A stretch of DNA of 64,000 bases from Stenotrophomonas lactitubi (GTDB lineage: Bacteria > Pseudomonadota > Gammaproteobacteria > Xanthomonadales > Xanthomonadaceae), in NCBI RefSeq assembly GCF_002803515.1, contig NZ_PHQX01000001.1:682001-746000 (forward strand). The letters are read 5' to 3'. Positions 30,555-39,849 of the stretch are shown piece after piece (the stretch's first letter is position 1; every line of letters starts with the position of its first letter). The notes under the pieces were generated by a model that saw nothing but the letters and a program-made list of their open reading frames with translations, was not told the DNA's origin and searched no databases. The translations under genes were made by a program, and so were the position numbers.

Positions 30555-32525
30555 ATGAAATACGAAGAGCTGTCCAGGGCAGCGCTCATCAAGCTGCTGC
30601 AAGAGCACGATGCCGAACGCGCTGAAGCAGGGAGAGATGGCATCGTCTTGAACTACAGTGGGCGCACAGCTCCTTGGCAGATCGTTCGTCAGGTCAAGCC
30701 TCGGATGTTTGACTTCAACAAGCGCGCTTCCGTGGGCAGCGCTGAGGAGGAGTGCGTTAACGAACTCTGGGATGGCGAGAATCTCGCCACCATGGTCACG
30801 CTTTACAAGTATCGTGGCCAAGTAGATCTGGTGCTGACGGACCCGCCATACAACACCGGCGAGGACTTCCGTTACAACGACAAGTGGGACAAAGATCCCA
30901 ACGACCCGGATATGGGCGATTTGGTGGCCAAAGACGATGGTTCGCGCCACAGCAAGTGGCTGCGATTCATGACGCCTCGTCTTTGGATGATGCGAGAAAT
31001 GCTCAAGCCTGGTGGCGTCATCGCCATCTGTATCGATCATCGAGAACTCTACAGGCTGGGGATGCTGATGGATGAGATTTTCCACGAGGAGAATCGCATT
31101 GGCATCATCAATTGGCAAAAGTCATACTCTCCCAAGAGCGACGTAGGTGGAAAGAAGGGCGGCCTCTCTACCGCGACGGAATACGTTCTTGTCTATGCGA
31201 AGGATATTGAGCGGGCGAAGACTGGGCTTCTCGACCGAACTGAGAAGATGAATTCGCGCTATCGAAATGACGATGGTGATCCGGAAGGGGATTGGACTGC
31301 TGCTGACGCCACTGCCCCCGAGTATCGAACGACCGGAACCTACGCCATTCAATCGCCTTTCACAGGAAAGCTCTACTACCCCACAAGAGGACACTGGGTC
31401 TTCGAACGAGCCGAAATGAAGCGCCTGCTCCAAGGCTGGGGTAGTCAATACGTGTCCCACAAATTGGATGACGAGTGCGAGGCGAGCGCTCTTGTAATCA
31501 AAGGGTGTGCCTTTGCAAATGGCGAGCCGGTCTCTGATCAGGTATGCCTTGAGCGTGCAAGAGAAAAGGCGTTTGCTATTCGGAATGGAAGTGTCTGGCC
31601 GGGTCTCGTTTTCACGGATGGCGGTGAAGGTGGGCCTCGAGCAAAAAAACACCTTGCCAAAGTGAAGAAGGGTAAAGTGCCGCTCACATACTGGGCGAAT
31701 GAGGACTATGAAGGTCTTCTAGACTTGGGCGTCCAATCATGGGACCACGCCGAATCCGGCCATAGCCAGGCTGGCATCAATGAGCTGGATTCTATTGTGG
31801 GCAAAGGTCATGGGTTCCGAACCGTGAAACCCTTGCGTCTGATGAAGAAGATTATTCAGATTTGGTGCAAGCCGGACGGAATCGTGTTGGATCCCTTTGC
31901 TGGCTCTGGCACCACGGCAAATGCGGTGTTGGAACTCAACAAGGAATCCGACGCCAACCGCCGCTTTATTCTTGTAGAGCAGGGCAATGACGAGAAGGGC
32001 GATCACTACGCCAAGACCCTTACGGCTGACCGCATCCGGCGCGTGATCACTGGGAAGTGGAAGTCTGGGGATCGTGAGCCGTTGGGTGGAGGCTTCCGCT
32101 ACTTCACGCTTAAGCGTGAAAAAGTGGACGCCAACGGCGTGAATGCCCTGGCGCGCGAAGAAATGATGGATCTCCTTTTGGTCAGCTATTGGGATCGCAA
32201 TGACAAGGCCAAATCCTATCTTCGTAGGTTGCCTGTCGGCGGGCACAAGCACCTCTTTGCTGTGAATAGCCGCAATGAAGGCTTCTTCTTGGTCTGGAGC
32301 GCTCCAGATCAGCCCTCCATCCTGACGCGGACTGTGTTCAAAGAGATTGTGCAAGAAGCAAAGGCGGTCGGTTTGGCGGGGCGTTATCACGTCTACGCCG
32401 CTTTGGCGCCCTACACGGGCAGCGACATCGAGTTCTATCAGATCCCGGACAAAGTTCTGGAGCACATTGGCTTTAACGCCCGCGCGGACGCTTACAACAA
32501 CGATGGTGGCATGGATGCAGATTGA
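30555..32525 (+). CDS. mod: Type III restriction-modification methyltransferase (Mod)
   Basis: 656 residues from the ATG at 30555. Motif IV VLTDPPYNTGEDF (residues about 94-106) comes before motif I VLDPFAGSGTTANAV (about 445), the beta-class order of type III Mod proteins. YSPKSDVGGKKGG and TATEYVLVYAK are also family features. It should methylate adenine in an asymmetric site and give target recognition to the Res subunit. The gene overlaps res by 11 bases. The region has lower G+C than the flanking pilus genes. Confidence 0.93.
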   Translation: MKYEELSRAALIKLLQEHDAERAEAGRDGIVLNYSGRTAPWQIVRQVKPRMFDFNKRASVGSAEEECVNELWDGENLATMVTLYKYRGQVDLVLTDPPYNTGEDFRYNDKWDKDPNDPDMGDLVAKDDGSRHSKWLRFMTPRLWMMREMLKPGGVIAICIDHRELYRLGMLMDEIFHEENRIGIINWQKSYSPKSDVGGKKGGLSTATEYVLVYAKDIERAKTGLLDRTEKMNSRYRNDDGDPEGDWTAADATAPEYRTTGTYAIQSPFTGKLYYPTRGHWVFERAEMKRLLQGWGSQYVSHKLDDECEASALVIKGCAFANGEPVSDQVCLERAREKAFAIRNGSVWPGLVFTDGGEGGPRAKKHLAKVKKGKVPLTYWANEDYEGLLDLGVQSWDHAESGHSQAGINELDSIVGKGHGFRTVKPLRLMKKIIQIWCKPDGIVLDPFAGSGTTANAVLELNKESDANRRFILVEQGNDEKGDHYAKTLTADRIRRVITGKWKSGDREPLGGGFRYFTLKREKVDANGVNALAREEMMDLLLVSYWDRNDKAKSYLRRLPVGGHKHLFAVNSRNEGFFLVWSAPDQPSILTRTVFKEIVQEAKAVGLAGRYHVYAALAPYTGSDIEFYQIPDKVLEHIGFNARADAYNNDGGMDAD

Positions 32526-34899
32526 GCTGAAACCGTTCCAGGTGCGTGCAGCCCAGCAAATCGCTGGCCGATACGCCTTCTTTGCCGGCCACCCTTACCG
32601 GCCGGTCTACAAGGGCAAGCTTCCTCGTCCGTTCTATCAGGCGCTGTCGGCAATCACGGGCGCCGGTAAAACACCGGTGCTGGCCGAGGCCGTCACGTTG
32701 ATGCGCATGCACATGGGCGTTGAGCCCATCGTGTTCTGGATGAGCAAAGCCAAGTCGGTTGTCCAGCAGACCTATACAAATTTTTCCGGTGGCGGAAAGT
32801 ATGCCGAGATCGTTGACGATTTCCGTGTCATCCGGGCGGCACAGCTGGAACCCAACCTGATCTCGGATGGGAGTTCTCCCCTCATCGTGATGGCCACGAC
32901 CGGGCTGTTCAACAACAAAGAGCAGGCCGATGGCGCGCTGAACATCTACAAGAAGGATCAAGACCTGTTCGGTGACCAATCGCCCTGGGAGCGATTGATC
33001 GCCCGTGATGCCGGTGGGGTTCGGCGGCCGTTGATCATCGTCTACGATGAAGGTCACAATCTGTCCGAACAGCAGACCCAGATCTTGGCCGAACTGGAGC
33101 CGGAGGCCTACCTCTTGGCCAGCGCGACGCTCAAGCTGCCCTTGAACTTTGCTAAAACCGTGCTGGCTCCCCAGGAAAGCTGGGTCGATGAGGCGGGCGA
33201 GGATGAAGCCAGTCTTGAGCGTTTTGCGCTGTTGGCAGCGGTTGACGGGAAGGGCGCTGCCGACGCCACTGCATTTGCCATCACCGCGGTGGACAGCAAC
33301 GCGGTCATCAAGGCTGAGCTGATCAAGACTTCCATTCAGTTCGACGGCACCACCGCGCCGATGGAACGTTGCTTGGACGATCTCCATGATCGGCTCCAAC
33401 TGATTGAGCAGGAAATTCAGGGTCGGGCGCTGGGGTTCACACCGAAGGCCATCTATGTGTGCAAGACCAACATCACCGACGACGGTGATAAGGACGATCA
33501 CACCAAGCCCTTTGAACACCGCAATGCTCCGCCGATCCGCATCTGGCGCTATCTGGTTGAGCAGAAGAAGGTGGACCCGGCCAAGGTGGCCATTTACGCC
33601 GACCTGAAATTCGCCGATGGCAACAAGCCCGACGCAGTGAATTTGTTCTCGAAGGGCGAGAGCGATTTTGACGAATTTCAGGCCGGCGACTTTCAGCACA
33701 TCATTTTCAACCAAGGTTTGCAGGAAGGTTGGGACGATCCTGCTTGCTACCTTGGCTACATCGATAAGTCGATGGGTTCTCAGATCAAGGTTGAGCAGAT
33801 CATTGGCCGCGTTCTGCGCCAATTCGACGCCAAGCATTACGATTCACCGTTGCTCAACAGCGCCCATTTCTTCTTGCGTGTGGACAAGAAGAACGTGTTC
33901 ACCGAATCGATCGAGGCCGTGCGGGCCAAGCTCCAAGAATCTGGAGCAGCCATTGAGATCGTTCATACCTATGGCGGTGGGGAGGGCGGTTCAGAAGATC
34001 TCGGCCCCAAAGAGGGGGTTTCAGTGCTCCTTCATCAGGTCCATGCGGACGCCGACGACGCAGTGGGTGCCATTGCCCAGTTGGTAGCGCAGTTCCCCAC
34101 CTTTAAGGAAGGAGAGATCGATACTCAGGGCGACGCACACAGCAAGACCGAGACGGTGGACATCTCTGACTTGGCCAAGGAGATCGGCCACGACTGGACG
34201 GCCAGTGGGCACGCGAACCGGGTGCGCCTGCGTTGGCTGGTGAGCAACGCCATCCGTGGGCGCTCTAGGGCCGCATTGGCCGTGGTAGACCTAAAGGCTT
34301 CCAAGTTTGACGTGAGGGTGGAAGCCGGTAGCAACGCCGCAGCTGCAGCTGACACCCTGGCTAGGGAGATCGTGTCCACCTACTACCAGCTGACCTCGCT
34401 GGTGTATGAATCTGAGCTGGAGTTCACGTTCTCGACCATGCGCGTGCCGAAGAAGGCGCAGGCCTTCGAGAACGGCCTCTATCCGCGATACGCAGGCCTC
34501 AACAAGTTTGAAGCCCCGTTCGCCGCCGCCTTGGACAAGGCCGGACACACATGGCACCGGAACCCGAGCAATGGGGGCTTCCGTATTCCGCTGTTGTCGG
34601 AGGGGGACAGTGCCTCCTTCTCACCGGACTTCCTAGTCTGGAAGGGCAAGTATGTGTTCTGCCTGGACACCAAGGGCTCGCACCTGCTCACCGATGCCGT
34701 GGCTCGCAAGCTGTTCGATATCCAAGATGAGGGGGCGACCAAACTGTTGACCCGCTTTATTTCCGAGGGCAAGCAAACCGCGATCGGTGGCAAGGCAACA
34801 AAGGATGGCTACACCGTATGGAAGATGAAGAACGGGTCGCCCACTCCGATCCATGTGTCTAATCTCGATCAAGCCGTGAAGGAATGTTTGAAGGCTTGA
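32515..34899 (+). CDS. res: Type III restriction enzyme Res subunit
   Basis: 794 residues. The SF2 helicase core has Walker A AITGAGKTPVLAEA (residues 46-59), motif II VYDEGHN (about 178) and motif VI QIIGRVLRQ. A C-terminal PD-(D/E)xK nuclease is visible as SPDFLVWKGKYVFCLDTKG (about 703-721). Res and Mod form the complex that cleaves DNA after translocating between head-to-head unmethylated sites. The ATG at 32515 overlaps the end of mod. All catalytic motifs look intact. Confidence 0.93.
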   Translation: MQIELKPFQVRAAQQIAGRYAFFAGHPYRPVYKGKLPRPFYQALSAITGAGKTPVLAEAVTLMRMHMGVEPIVFWMSKAKSVVQQTYTNFSGGGKYAEIVDDFRVIRAAQLEPNLISDGSSPLIVMATTGLFNNKEQADGALNIYKKDQDLFGDQSPWERLIARDAGGVRRPLIIVYDEGHNLSEQQTQILAELEPEAYLLASATLKLPLNFAKTVLAPQESWVDEAGEDEASLERFALLAAVDGKGAADATAFAITAVDSNAVIKAELIKTSIQFDGTTAPMERCLDDLHDRLQLIEQEIQGRALGFTPKAIYVCKTNITDDGDKDDHTKPFEHRNAPPIRIWRYLVEQKKVDPAKVAIYADLKFADGNKPDAVNLFSKGESDFDEFQAGDFQHIIFNQGLQEGWDDPACYLGYIDKSMGSQIKVEQIIGRVLRQFDAKHYDSPLLNSAHFFLRVDKKNVFTESIEAVRAKLQESGAAIEIVHTYGGGEGGSEDLGPKEGVSVLLHQVHADADDAVGAIAQLVAQFPTFKEGEIDTQGDAHSKTETVDISDLAKEIGHDWTASGHANRVRLRWLVSNAIRGRSRAALAVVDLKASKFDVRVEAGSNAAAAADTLAREIVSTYYQLTSLVYESELEFTFSTMRVPKKAQAFENGLYPRYAGLNKFEAPFAAALDKAGHTWHRNPSNGGFRIPLLSEGDSASFSPDFLVWKGKYVFCLDTKGSHLLTDAVARKLFDIQDEGATKLLTRFISEGKQTAIGGKATKDGYTVWKMKNGSPTPIHVSNLDQAVKECLKA

Positions 34900-34960
34900 C
34901 AGACTGACTCTAGACATCTCCCGTGGCTAGGGAATGCTGTCTCACATTGGAGAATGCTGG

Positions 34961-35242
34961 ATGAGTGAAGCGGATCTCGTATGCGAAAGCGTCGAGTGGG
35001 TGAGGTGCGAACTGCGTGACCTCATGGGTAAGCAAAAGAAGGAACGTCCGTGGCTAAAGTGCCCCAATGAGCGGGAGTGGGCCATTGCCAAGCTCTGGGA
35101 CCCGGACATGTCTGACACGGAGTGGGCATACGTTCTTAAGCTCCTGCGCCCGATCATTGCCGAACGACAGCGCCGGCGCATCTTGGAGGTGATCGGCGGT
35201 GCCGCAGCGAATCCAAAAAAGATGCCTCGTCGGAAAATGTAG
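34961..35242 (+). CDS. Small unknown protein between res and the caspase-like gene
   Basis: 93 residues from the ATG at 34961, with GGAG eight bases upstream. It has an acidic N-terminal half, WAIAKLWDPDMSDTEWAYVL in the middle and a basic C-terminus (PKKMPRRKM). No domain is recognised. It lies 61 bases after res and 43 before the caspase-like gene, all on the same strand, which suggests one operon. Confidence 0.6.
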   Translation: MSEADLVCESVEWVRCELRDLMGKQKKERPWLKCPNEREWAIAKLWDPDMSDTEWAYVLKLLRPIIAERQRRRILEVIGGAAANPKKMPRRKM

Positions 35243-35285
35243 ACCCTGCATGCGGCCGTTGTTTCCTGCTCCGGCGATCTGAAAG

Positions 35286-36098
35286 ATGAAGATGGCAGCC
35301 AAATTCAACCAAATTCTCATCGTGGATTCCCTCCCGGAAGGCCAACTCAACACCGCAGCCCGCCTGTTCGCGGATGCCCAAGACTGGGCGCGGGTGATCG
35401 GCGACGTTCCTCACATCGCCAGCGTTCGTGTTCCTTCCAGCGGGGCTTTTCTCGATCTGTTGGCCCAGCTTGCTCAGCAAGCATCCAGGGAGCCCTGCGT
35501 GCCGTTGCTTCACATCGAGTGCCACGGTGGAGAGGGCGGGCTGGAGTTCGCTGACGGGTCTTGGTTGACGTGGGATGACATGAAGCCGGCGTTCGTAAAC
35601 CTCAACGTGGCCACGCGCTTGAACCTCATCGTGGTGGTGGCCGCGTGCCATGGCGGCGCGATCGCTGGTTTTGTTCGTGCCGAGCAACGTGCGCCATTTT
35701 GGGCTTTCCTGGCTCCAAAGCGACAGATATCTGCAGGTGATCTGGAGGCGGCTCTGTCTGCGTTCTATCAAGCGCTGCTCATGACACGATCGTCAGAGCG
35801 CGCGATGGACGCCCTCCGCGCAACCCATGCGGGGCAGGAATTCTGGCAGCTGAGCGCACAAACCATTTATCGATTGATAGTTGAGGGCTACGCAGAACGC
35901 CGCCTTACGGAAGATGCTGTGCAGAAGGACGCAGAACGTCTGCGAGCTCGCGCTGCCGCGCATGGCGCGATGTGGTCACAAGCTCAGGTTGAGGCAATGA
36001 TCCGCGATCCCGGAATCTTTGAAGGATTTCGCCGAGAGTTCTTCATGGTAGATCTGTATCCCGACCACGCAGAGCGCTTCCCCGCCGTGGCGGCTTAG
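35286..36098 (+). CDS. Caspase/CHAT-like cysteine protease candidate
   Basis: 270 residues. LLHIECHGGEGGLEFADGS (His80-Gly81) and LIVVVAACHGGAIAGF (Cys121) form the His-Cys pair of the caspase/CHAT clan CD fold: a hydrophobic strand then HG, and a second strand then AC-x-G, 41 residues apart. WLTWDDMKPAF between them fits the CHAT pattern. The C-terminal 110 residues are helical. Clan CD proteases often act as death effectors in bacterial defence. Its placement right after type III R-M suggests a linked role; no experiment supports this. Confidence 0.6.
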   Translation: MKMAAKFNQILIVDSLPEGQLNTAARLFADAQDWARVIGDVPHIASVRVPSSGAFLDLLAQLAQQASREPCVPLLHIECHGGEGGLEFADGSWLTWDDMKPAFVNLNVATRLNLIVVVAACHGGAIAGFVRAEQRAPFWAFLAPKRQISAGDLEAALSAFYQALLMTRSSERAMDALRATHAGQEFWQLSAQTIYRLIVEGYAERRLTEDAVQKDAERLRARAAAHGAMWSQAQVEAMIRDPGIFEGFRREFFMVDLYPDHAERFPAVAA

Positions 36099-36121
36099 CT
36101 TCGAGTCCGCGCGACGACAGG

Positions 36122-37384
36122 TCATCTGACCCGCACCAACTGGTCCCACCGGGTGGTGTAAGCCGGCGACAAGTTTTTCTGGTTCATGGCCCACACGGGC
36201 TTGGCCAGCGCTGGCCCCTTCGATCGCCAGGCCGAGGACGCCATGCCCATGGTGCCCCGGCCGAACTTCGCGTTGGCCTGATCCATGACCTTCATGAGCG
36301 CTTGCGAGCGGGGATCGATGCCGGCGAACAGATCGCCTTGGTGGACATCGCCGTGCGTGAGGTCGAGCAACCCCACGCCGGCTTTCTTGTAGCGGTAGCC
36401 GGTCTTCCACATCGCCTTGGCCAGCCCTTGAGCCACCAACAGCACTTCGCGGGTGTCGCTCGTCGGGCCGATGAAGTTGAACGCCTTGCTGGGGTGATAC
36501 TGCGCCGCGCCGGGCTTGAAGGGGTTGGTGTTTAGCCACACCCACACCCCGCTGGCCTGCAGCGAGCGCGACCGCAGCTTCTCGCACGCCCGCTGGGCGA
36601 ACGTAGACACGGCTTGCTGAAGGTCTTCGAGTGAAGTGACCTCCTGGCCGAACGAGCGACTCACCACGATCTGCTGCCGCTCCGGTTCCACTTCCTCCAG
36701 GTCGCTGCACACCACCCCCTGTAGCTCCCTTTGCGTGCGCGCCAGGGTGACCCCGTAGCGGGCCCGCAGGGTGTCGGGATCGGCTCTGGCCAGGTCCGCC
36801 GCGGTGAGGATGCCTTCGGTGCCCAGTTTGGCCGTGAGCTTGCGCCCCACGCCCCACACGTCTTCCACCGGATAGGTTTCGAGCTCGGGCGAACCGGGCA
36901 GGGCGGTGACCACCCCGTGCGGTGTCTTCTTGGCCAGCTTGTTTGCGAGCTTGGCCAGCGTCTTCGTGGGGCCAATGCCCACGCAACACGGGATGCCCAC
37001 CCATTGGAGGATCTGGGCACGGGCCTGGCGGGCCATCGCTTCGCGTTGCTCCGCCAGAACGCCGTCGAAGGTCACGAACGATTCGTCGATGGAGTAAACC
37101 TCCACGCGCGGGAACCACTCCCGCAGCACCGACACCACCCGACCTGACAGATCGCCGTAGAGACCGAAGTTGGCCGAGAAGATTCGCAGCTGTCGGCGGA
37201 TGTGGGGCGGCGCCTCGTGGATGGGCTGGCCCATCTTCACTCCAAGATCCTTGCACTCCTGGCTACGGGCGATCGCGCACCCGTCGTTGTTGGACAAAAT
37301 GCACACCGGCTGGCCGCGCAGGGAGGGATTGAAAACCCGCTCGCAGCTTGCGTAGAAGTTGTTTCCATCCACCAAGCCGAACAT
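36122..37384 (-). CDS. umuC: Error-prone DNA polymerase V subunit UmuC
   Basis: 420 residues from the ATG at 37384. The Y-family motifs MFGLVDGNNFYASCERVF, VYSIDESFVTFDG and GVGIGPTKTLAKLANKLAKK (reading CCVGIGPTKTLAK) and the HhH region DVWGVGRKLTAKL are present. It performs translesion synthesis when joined with cleaved UmuD. It lies last in a four-gene minus-strand operon headed by umuD, one base after the preceding gene. Confidence 0.93.
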   Translation of the reverse strand: MFGLVDGNNFYASCERVFNPSLRGQPVCILSNNDGCAIARSQECKDLGVKMGQPIHEAPPHIRRQLRIFSANFGLYGDLSGRVVSVLREWFPRVEVYSIDESFVTFDGVLAEQREAMARQARAQILQWVGIPCCVGIGPTKTLAKLANKLAKKTPHGVVTALPGSPELETYPVEDVWGVGRKLTAKLGTEGILTAADLARADPDTLRARYGVTLARTQRELQGVVCSDLEEVEPERQQIVVSRSFGQEVTSLEDLQQAVSTFAQRACEKLRSRSLQASGVWVWLNTNPFKPGAAQYHPSKAFNFIGPTSDTREVLLVAQGLAKAMWKTGYRYKKAGVGLLDLTHGDVHQGDLFAGIDPRSQALMKVMDQANAKFGRGTMGMASSAWRSKGPALAKPVWAMNQKNLSPAYTTRWDQLVRVR

Positions 37385-37385
37385 G

Positions 37386-38273
37386 TCAAAGGGTCCTCGG
37401 GTCCACGTTGTGCCACTGACTGATTTCTTGCTCCAAGCCATCCCATGTCGCTTGGAGCTGCCGCCTGTCACCGGTGAAGAGCGGCTGATCCAGGTGCGCG
37501 AACTGGTCGAACTGCGGATGGGGGAGGACGGTGCCAATGCCACTGAAGCAGAACCACTCGCCCACCAACTGGGCAATCTGGGCCAGTTCCTTGATGGAGC
37601 CCTTGGCGTCGTCCAAGTTCCACTGTTGAAGCGCGCGACCGGTGCGGCTGAACTCCGTCGCCGCGTGGGCGATCTCGACGTTGACGTGTTCCACCACGCC
37701 GTCCAGGCGTGCCAGACGGCGATCCAACGTATCGAACACCTCTTCCCGAATCAGATCGTCTGGGGTTGACGTTGCGGGAGTGGTTCCGCTCAGCCAGTCG
37801 AACACGGCATGCCGTTGGACGGACGGTTCGTAGTGATACTCGCGAGGCACCCAGTGGGCTTGGCCAGGCGCTTGGGCGCGCAGGAACCGCCAATACCGCT
37901 CTTCCGTGGCCGAGTAGTTGTATTCCAGGCCAGCGATGTTTTCCACGAACACCCGTCGGGTGATGCGTTGTCGAACTTCTCTTGCATCCATCAGCAGGCC
38001 GCCCAGGGAACACACCCCACGTTGGCCGTGGATGGTTTCCCGCTCGGCCAGTCGCCGAACGCCTTGCATGGTGGTGCTCCAGAAGCCGGACACGAGCATT
38101 TCCAGCACCATGCCATTGAGCCGCTTGCCTCCATCGGCATCGGGGGCTTGGCGCACCATTTCCACGACGCAGGAGAACGCGGCTAGATCCCACGTCAGCT
38201 TGGACAACGCCTTGGAAATGGCGTTGTCGTCGGTGTCGAAGACGCGTTTCCAGAGCTCGATGCGCTGGCGCAT
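37386..38273 (-). CDS. Unknown protein encoded between umuD and umuC
   Basis: 295 residues from the ATG at 38273. It is soluble and strongly helical, with WDLAAFSCVVEMVRQAPDAD, FWSTTMQGVRRLAERE and a C-terminal helix region HVNVEIAHAATEFSRTGRAL. Tryptophans and aromatic residues are common. No known domain is recognised. The start overlaps the stop of the upstream gene (ATGA) and its stop is one base from umuC, so it is co-translated with the SOS polymerase genes. Confidence 0.65.
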   Translation of the reverse strand: MRQRIELWKRVFDTDDNAISKALSKLTWDLAAFSCVVEMVRQAPDADGGKRLNGMVLEMLVSGFWSTTMQGVRRLAERETIHGQRGVCSLGGLLMDAREVRQRITRRVFVENIAGLEYNYSATEERYWRFLRAQAPGQAHWVPREYHYEPSVQRHAVFDWLSGTTPATSTPDDLIREEVFDTLDRRLARLDGVVEHVNVEIAHAATEFSRTGRALQQWNLDDAKGSIKELAQIAQLVGEWFCFSGIGTVLPHPQFDQFAHLDQPLFTGDRRQLQATWDGLEQEISQWHNVDPRTL

Positions 38274-38674
38274 CACGCCTCCTGGATGATCGACACCCCA
38301 GCCAGTGCGTCGCCGTCGTTTTCGCGGCGCCGCACCTGGGACAACACGCCCTCGAACCGTTCCAGCTCGCCTTCGTCGGTGGCGGCCCGCCGGTAGGTGT
38401 CCCCGTCGTCGAGCACGTCCACCACCACGGCCACGCCCGTGCCGTCCTCGGCCAGGGTCACCTGGCTTTCGTAGATGCACGTGCCGGTCCACGAACGCCA
38501 GCAGCGCAGCGTTTCCCCGTCCAGCCACACCGCCCACCGATCGTCCATGTCGCGCGGCCAGAGGCCCTCGCGCAGGCGCACCACATCCTCGGCGGTGAAG
38601 ACATGGCCACACCGGATGGGCCAGCGCGGCCCCTCCATCGGTTTGAGCTTGCTCCAGCGGCTTGCATCGTCCAT
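38273..38674 (-). CDS. Small unknown protein downstream of umuD
   Basis: 133 residues. The segment DMDDRWAVWLDGETLRCWRS then WTGTCIYESQV resembles a small beta domain (pattern DDRW..W..G..L...RSWTG..IY) that I have seen in many hypothetical proteins without a function. It ends in an acidic helix. It lies one base from umuD and overlaps the next start. Confidence 0.65.
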   Translation of the reverse strand: MDDASRWSKLKPMEGPRWPIRCGHVFTAEDVVRLREGLWPRDMDDRWAVWLDGETLRCWRSWTGTCIYESQVTLAEDGTGVAVVVDVLDDGDTYRRAATDEGELERFEGVLSQVRRRENDGDALAGVSIIQEA

Positions 38675-38675
38675 G

Positions 38676-39137
38676 TCAGCGCCTCAGTTGTTTTCGGAAG
38701 GACCAGGTCACCACGCCCCACACGTCCAGCTCCACGTCTTCCGGCACGACGATGGGAGCGTTGGCGGGATTGCCCGAATGGAGCTCGTATCGGCCTGCGC
38801 GCAGGCGCAGCTGTTTCACGGTGAAGCCACCCTCCCAACACACCATGACGATGTCCCCATGGCGGGCGGAGAGTGAGCGATCGACCACCAGGGTGTCGCC
38901 CGGGAAAATCCCGAACTCGACCATCGACGTGCCGGTGTCCGCTTCAACGTAGAACGTGGCCACCGGGTTTCGAACGACCCGCTGGTTGATGTCCAGGACG
39001 TCCTGCGAGCCGTAGAAGTCCTCAGCAGGCGAGGGGAAGCCACACGTGGCCCGCACCGGCAGCAACGGCAGGTGCAGCGGCAGGGGATGGAGATGGGCGG
39101 CGCCTAGGTAACCGGGCGGGAGCGTGGTGTCGAGCAT
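38676..39137 (-). CDS. umuD: UmuD self-cleaving polymerase V subunit
   Basis: 153 residues. The cleavage site is in ATCGFPSPAEDF (Cys32-Gly33), the catalytic Ser is Ser71 in DTGTSMVEFG and the Lys is Lys108 in FTVKQL, as in the LexA/UmuD S24 family. After RecA-stimulated cleavage, UmuD' joins UmuC. The N-terminal 30 residues are unusually rich in Pro, Leu and His. The 183-base upstream gap has ATACTAA (minus strand, near 39219), a possible half of a xanthomonad LexA box; no full box was found. Confidence 0.9.
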   Translation of the reverse strand: MLDTTLPPGYLGAAHLHPLPLHLPLLPVRATCGFPSPAEDFYGSQDVLDINQRVVRNPVATFYVEADTGTSMVEFGIFPGDTLVVDRSLSARHGDIVMVCWEGGFTVKQLRLRAGRYELHSGNPANAPIVVPEDVELDVWGVVTWSFRKQLRR

Positions 39138-39320
39138 GGCGGAAGTCTCTACAAGTCAGAATCACCCGGTGAGACGCACCGGGGAGACAGGCTAGACCGA
39201 CGCTCGAGGAGCCGCCAATTAGTATTTCGCTGAACGGGCTGAAGCCCTTGTCACTGCGAGGGTGGGCGAGGCCGTGAAACCGAGGGGGCGGTGCGCAGCG
39301 TCGGTTCCACGCGCAAACGC

Positions 39321-39824
39321 TTAGGGATGATCGGGTGGTCCGAATGCTCTTTGGTCCAGGAGGTCGAGCAATGTCTGCGCCACGTCGAGGGCGGCGCGAC
39401 CCCATTCGTCGTCGTCGCCATCGAAAGGTTGCTCGCCCGGATCTTCTTTGCCGCCATGGAATAGGTTATTGCGCACGCGCTTGGTCGCTTCCACTAAGGC
39501 GCGGGCGTCGGATTGAACTTCGTTGGGTGGCTGAAGAGGGCGAGGCTCGAAGGTTGCCTCGCGCTGGCCACCCGCATTGACGACCACCTGAACTTTCGGT
39601 CGATCACGGGCTCCCCCAAGCATCTTCTGACGAGTAACCGACCCCAACCGAAGGACGAAGTCGGCAGGTGGAAACCTGTCCACCTGCGCCTTCACTTCGG
39701 ACCAGTCCACCATCGCATTGCCGAACCGATCCGCTTTCAGAAATGCATGACGGCGCTTGAGCTGGTATTCGAGCAAGGCGAATGCGCGAAACAATGGGAT
39801 GGCGAGGTTGTCAGAGACGGGCAT
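39321..39824 (-). CDS. HEPN-type protein
   Basis: 167 residues from the ATG at 39824. The C-terminal ALVEATKRVRNNLFHGGKED contains R-x4-H (RNNLFH) as in HEPN-domain ribonucleases and Apea-like HEPN proteins. The N-terminal half is helical (FRAFALLEYQLKRRHAFLK). HEPN proteins are common toxins and defence effectors. No antitoxin partner is obvious; an ankyrin gene lies just upstream on the same strand. Confidence 0.65.
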   Translation of the reverse strand: MPVSDNLAIPLFRAFALLEYQLKRRHAFLKADRFGNAMVDWSEVKAQVDRFPPADFVLRLGSVTRQKMLGGARDRPKVQVVVNAGGQREATFEPRPLQPPNEVQSDARALVEATKRVRNNLFHGGKEDPGEQPFDGDDDEWGRAALDVAQTLLDLLDQRAFGPPDHP

Positions 39825-39849
39825 GACCACATCGTAGCCCAGCCTCCTG

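Noticed and set aside
39138..39320. Full LexA operator upstream of umuD
   Set aside because: Only a half-like ATACTAA was seen on the minus strand; neither CTGT-N8-ACAG nor a complete xanthomonad palindrome is present.
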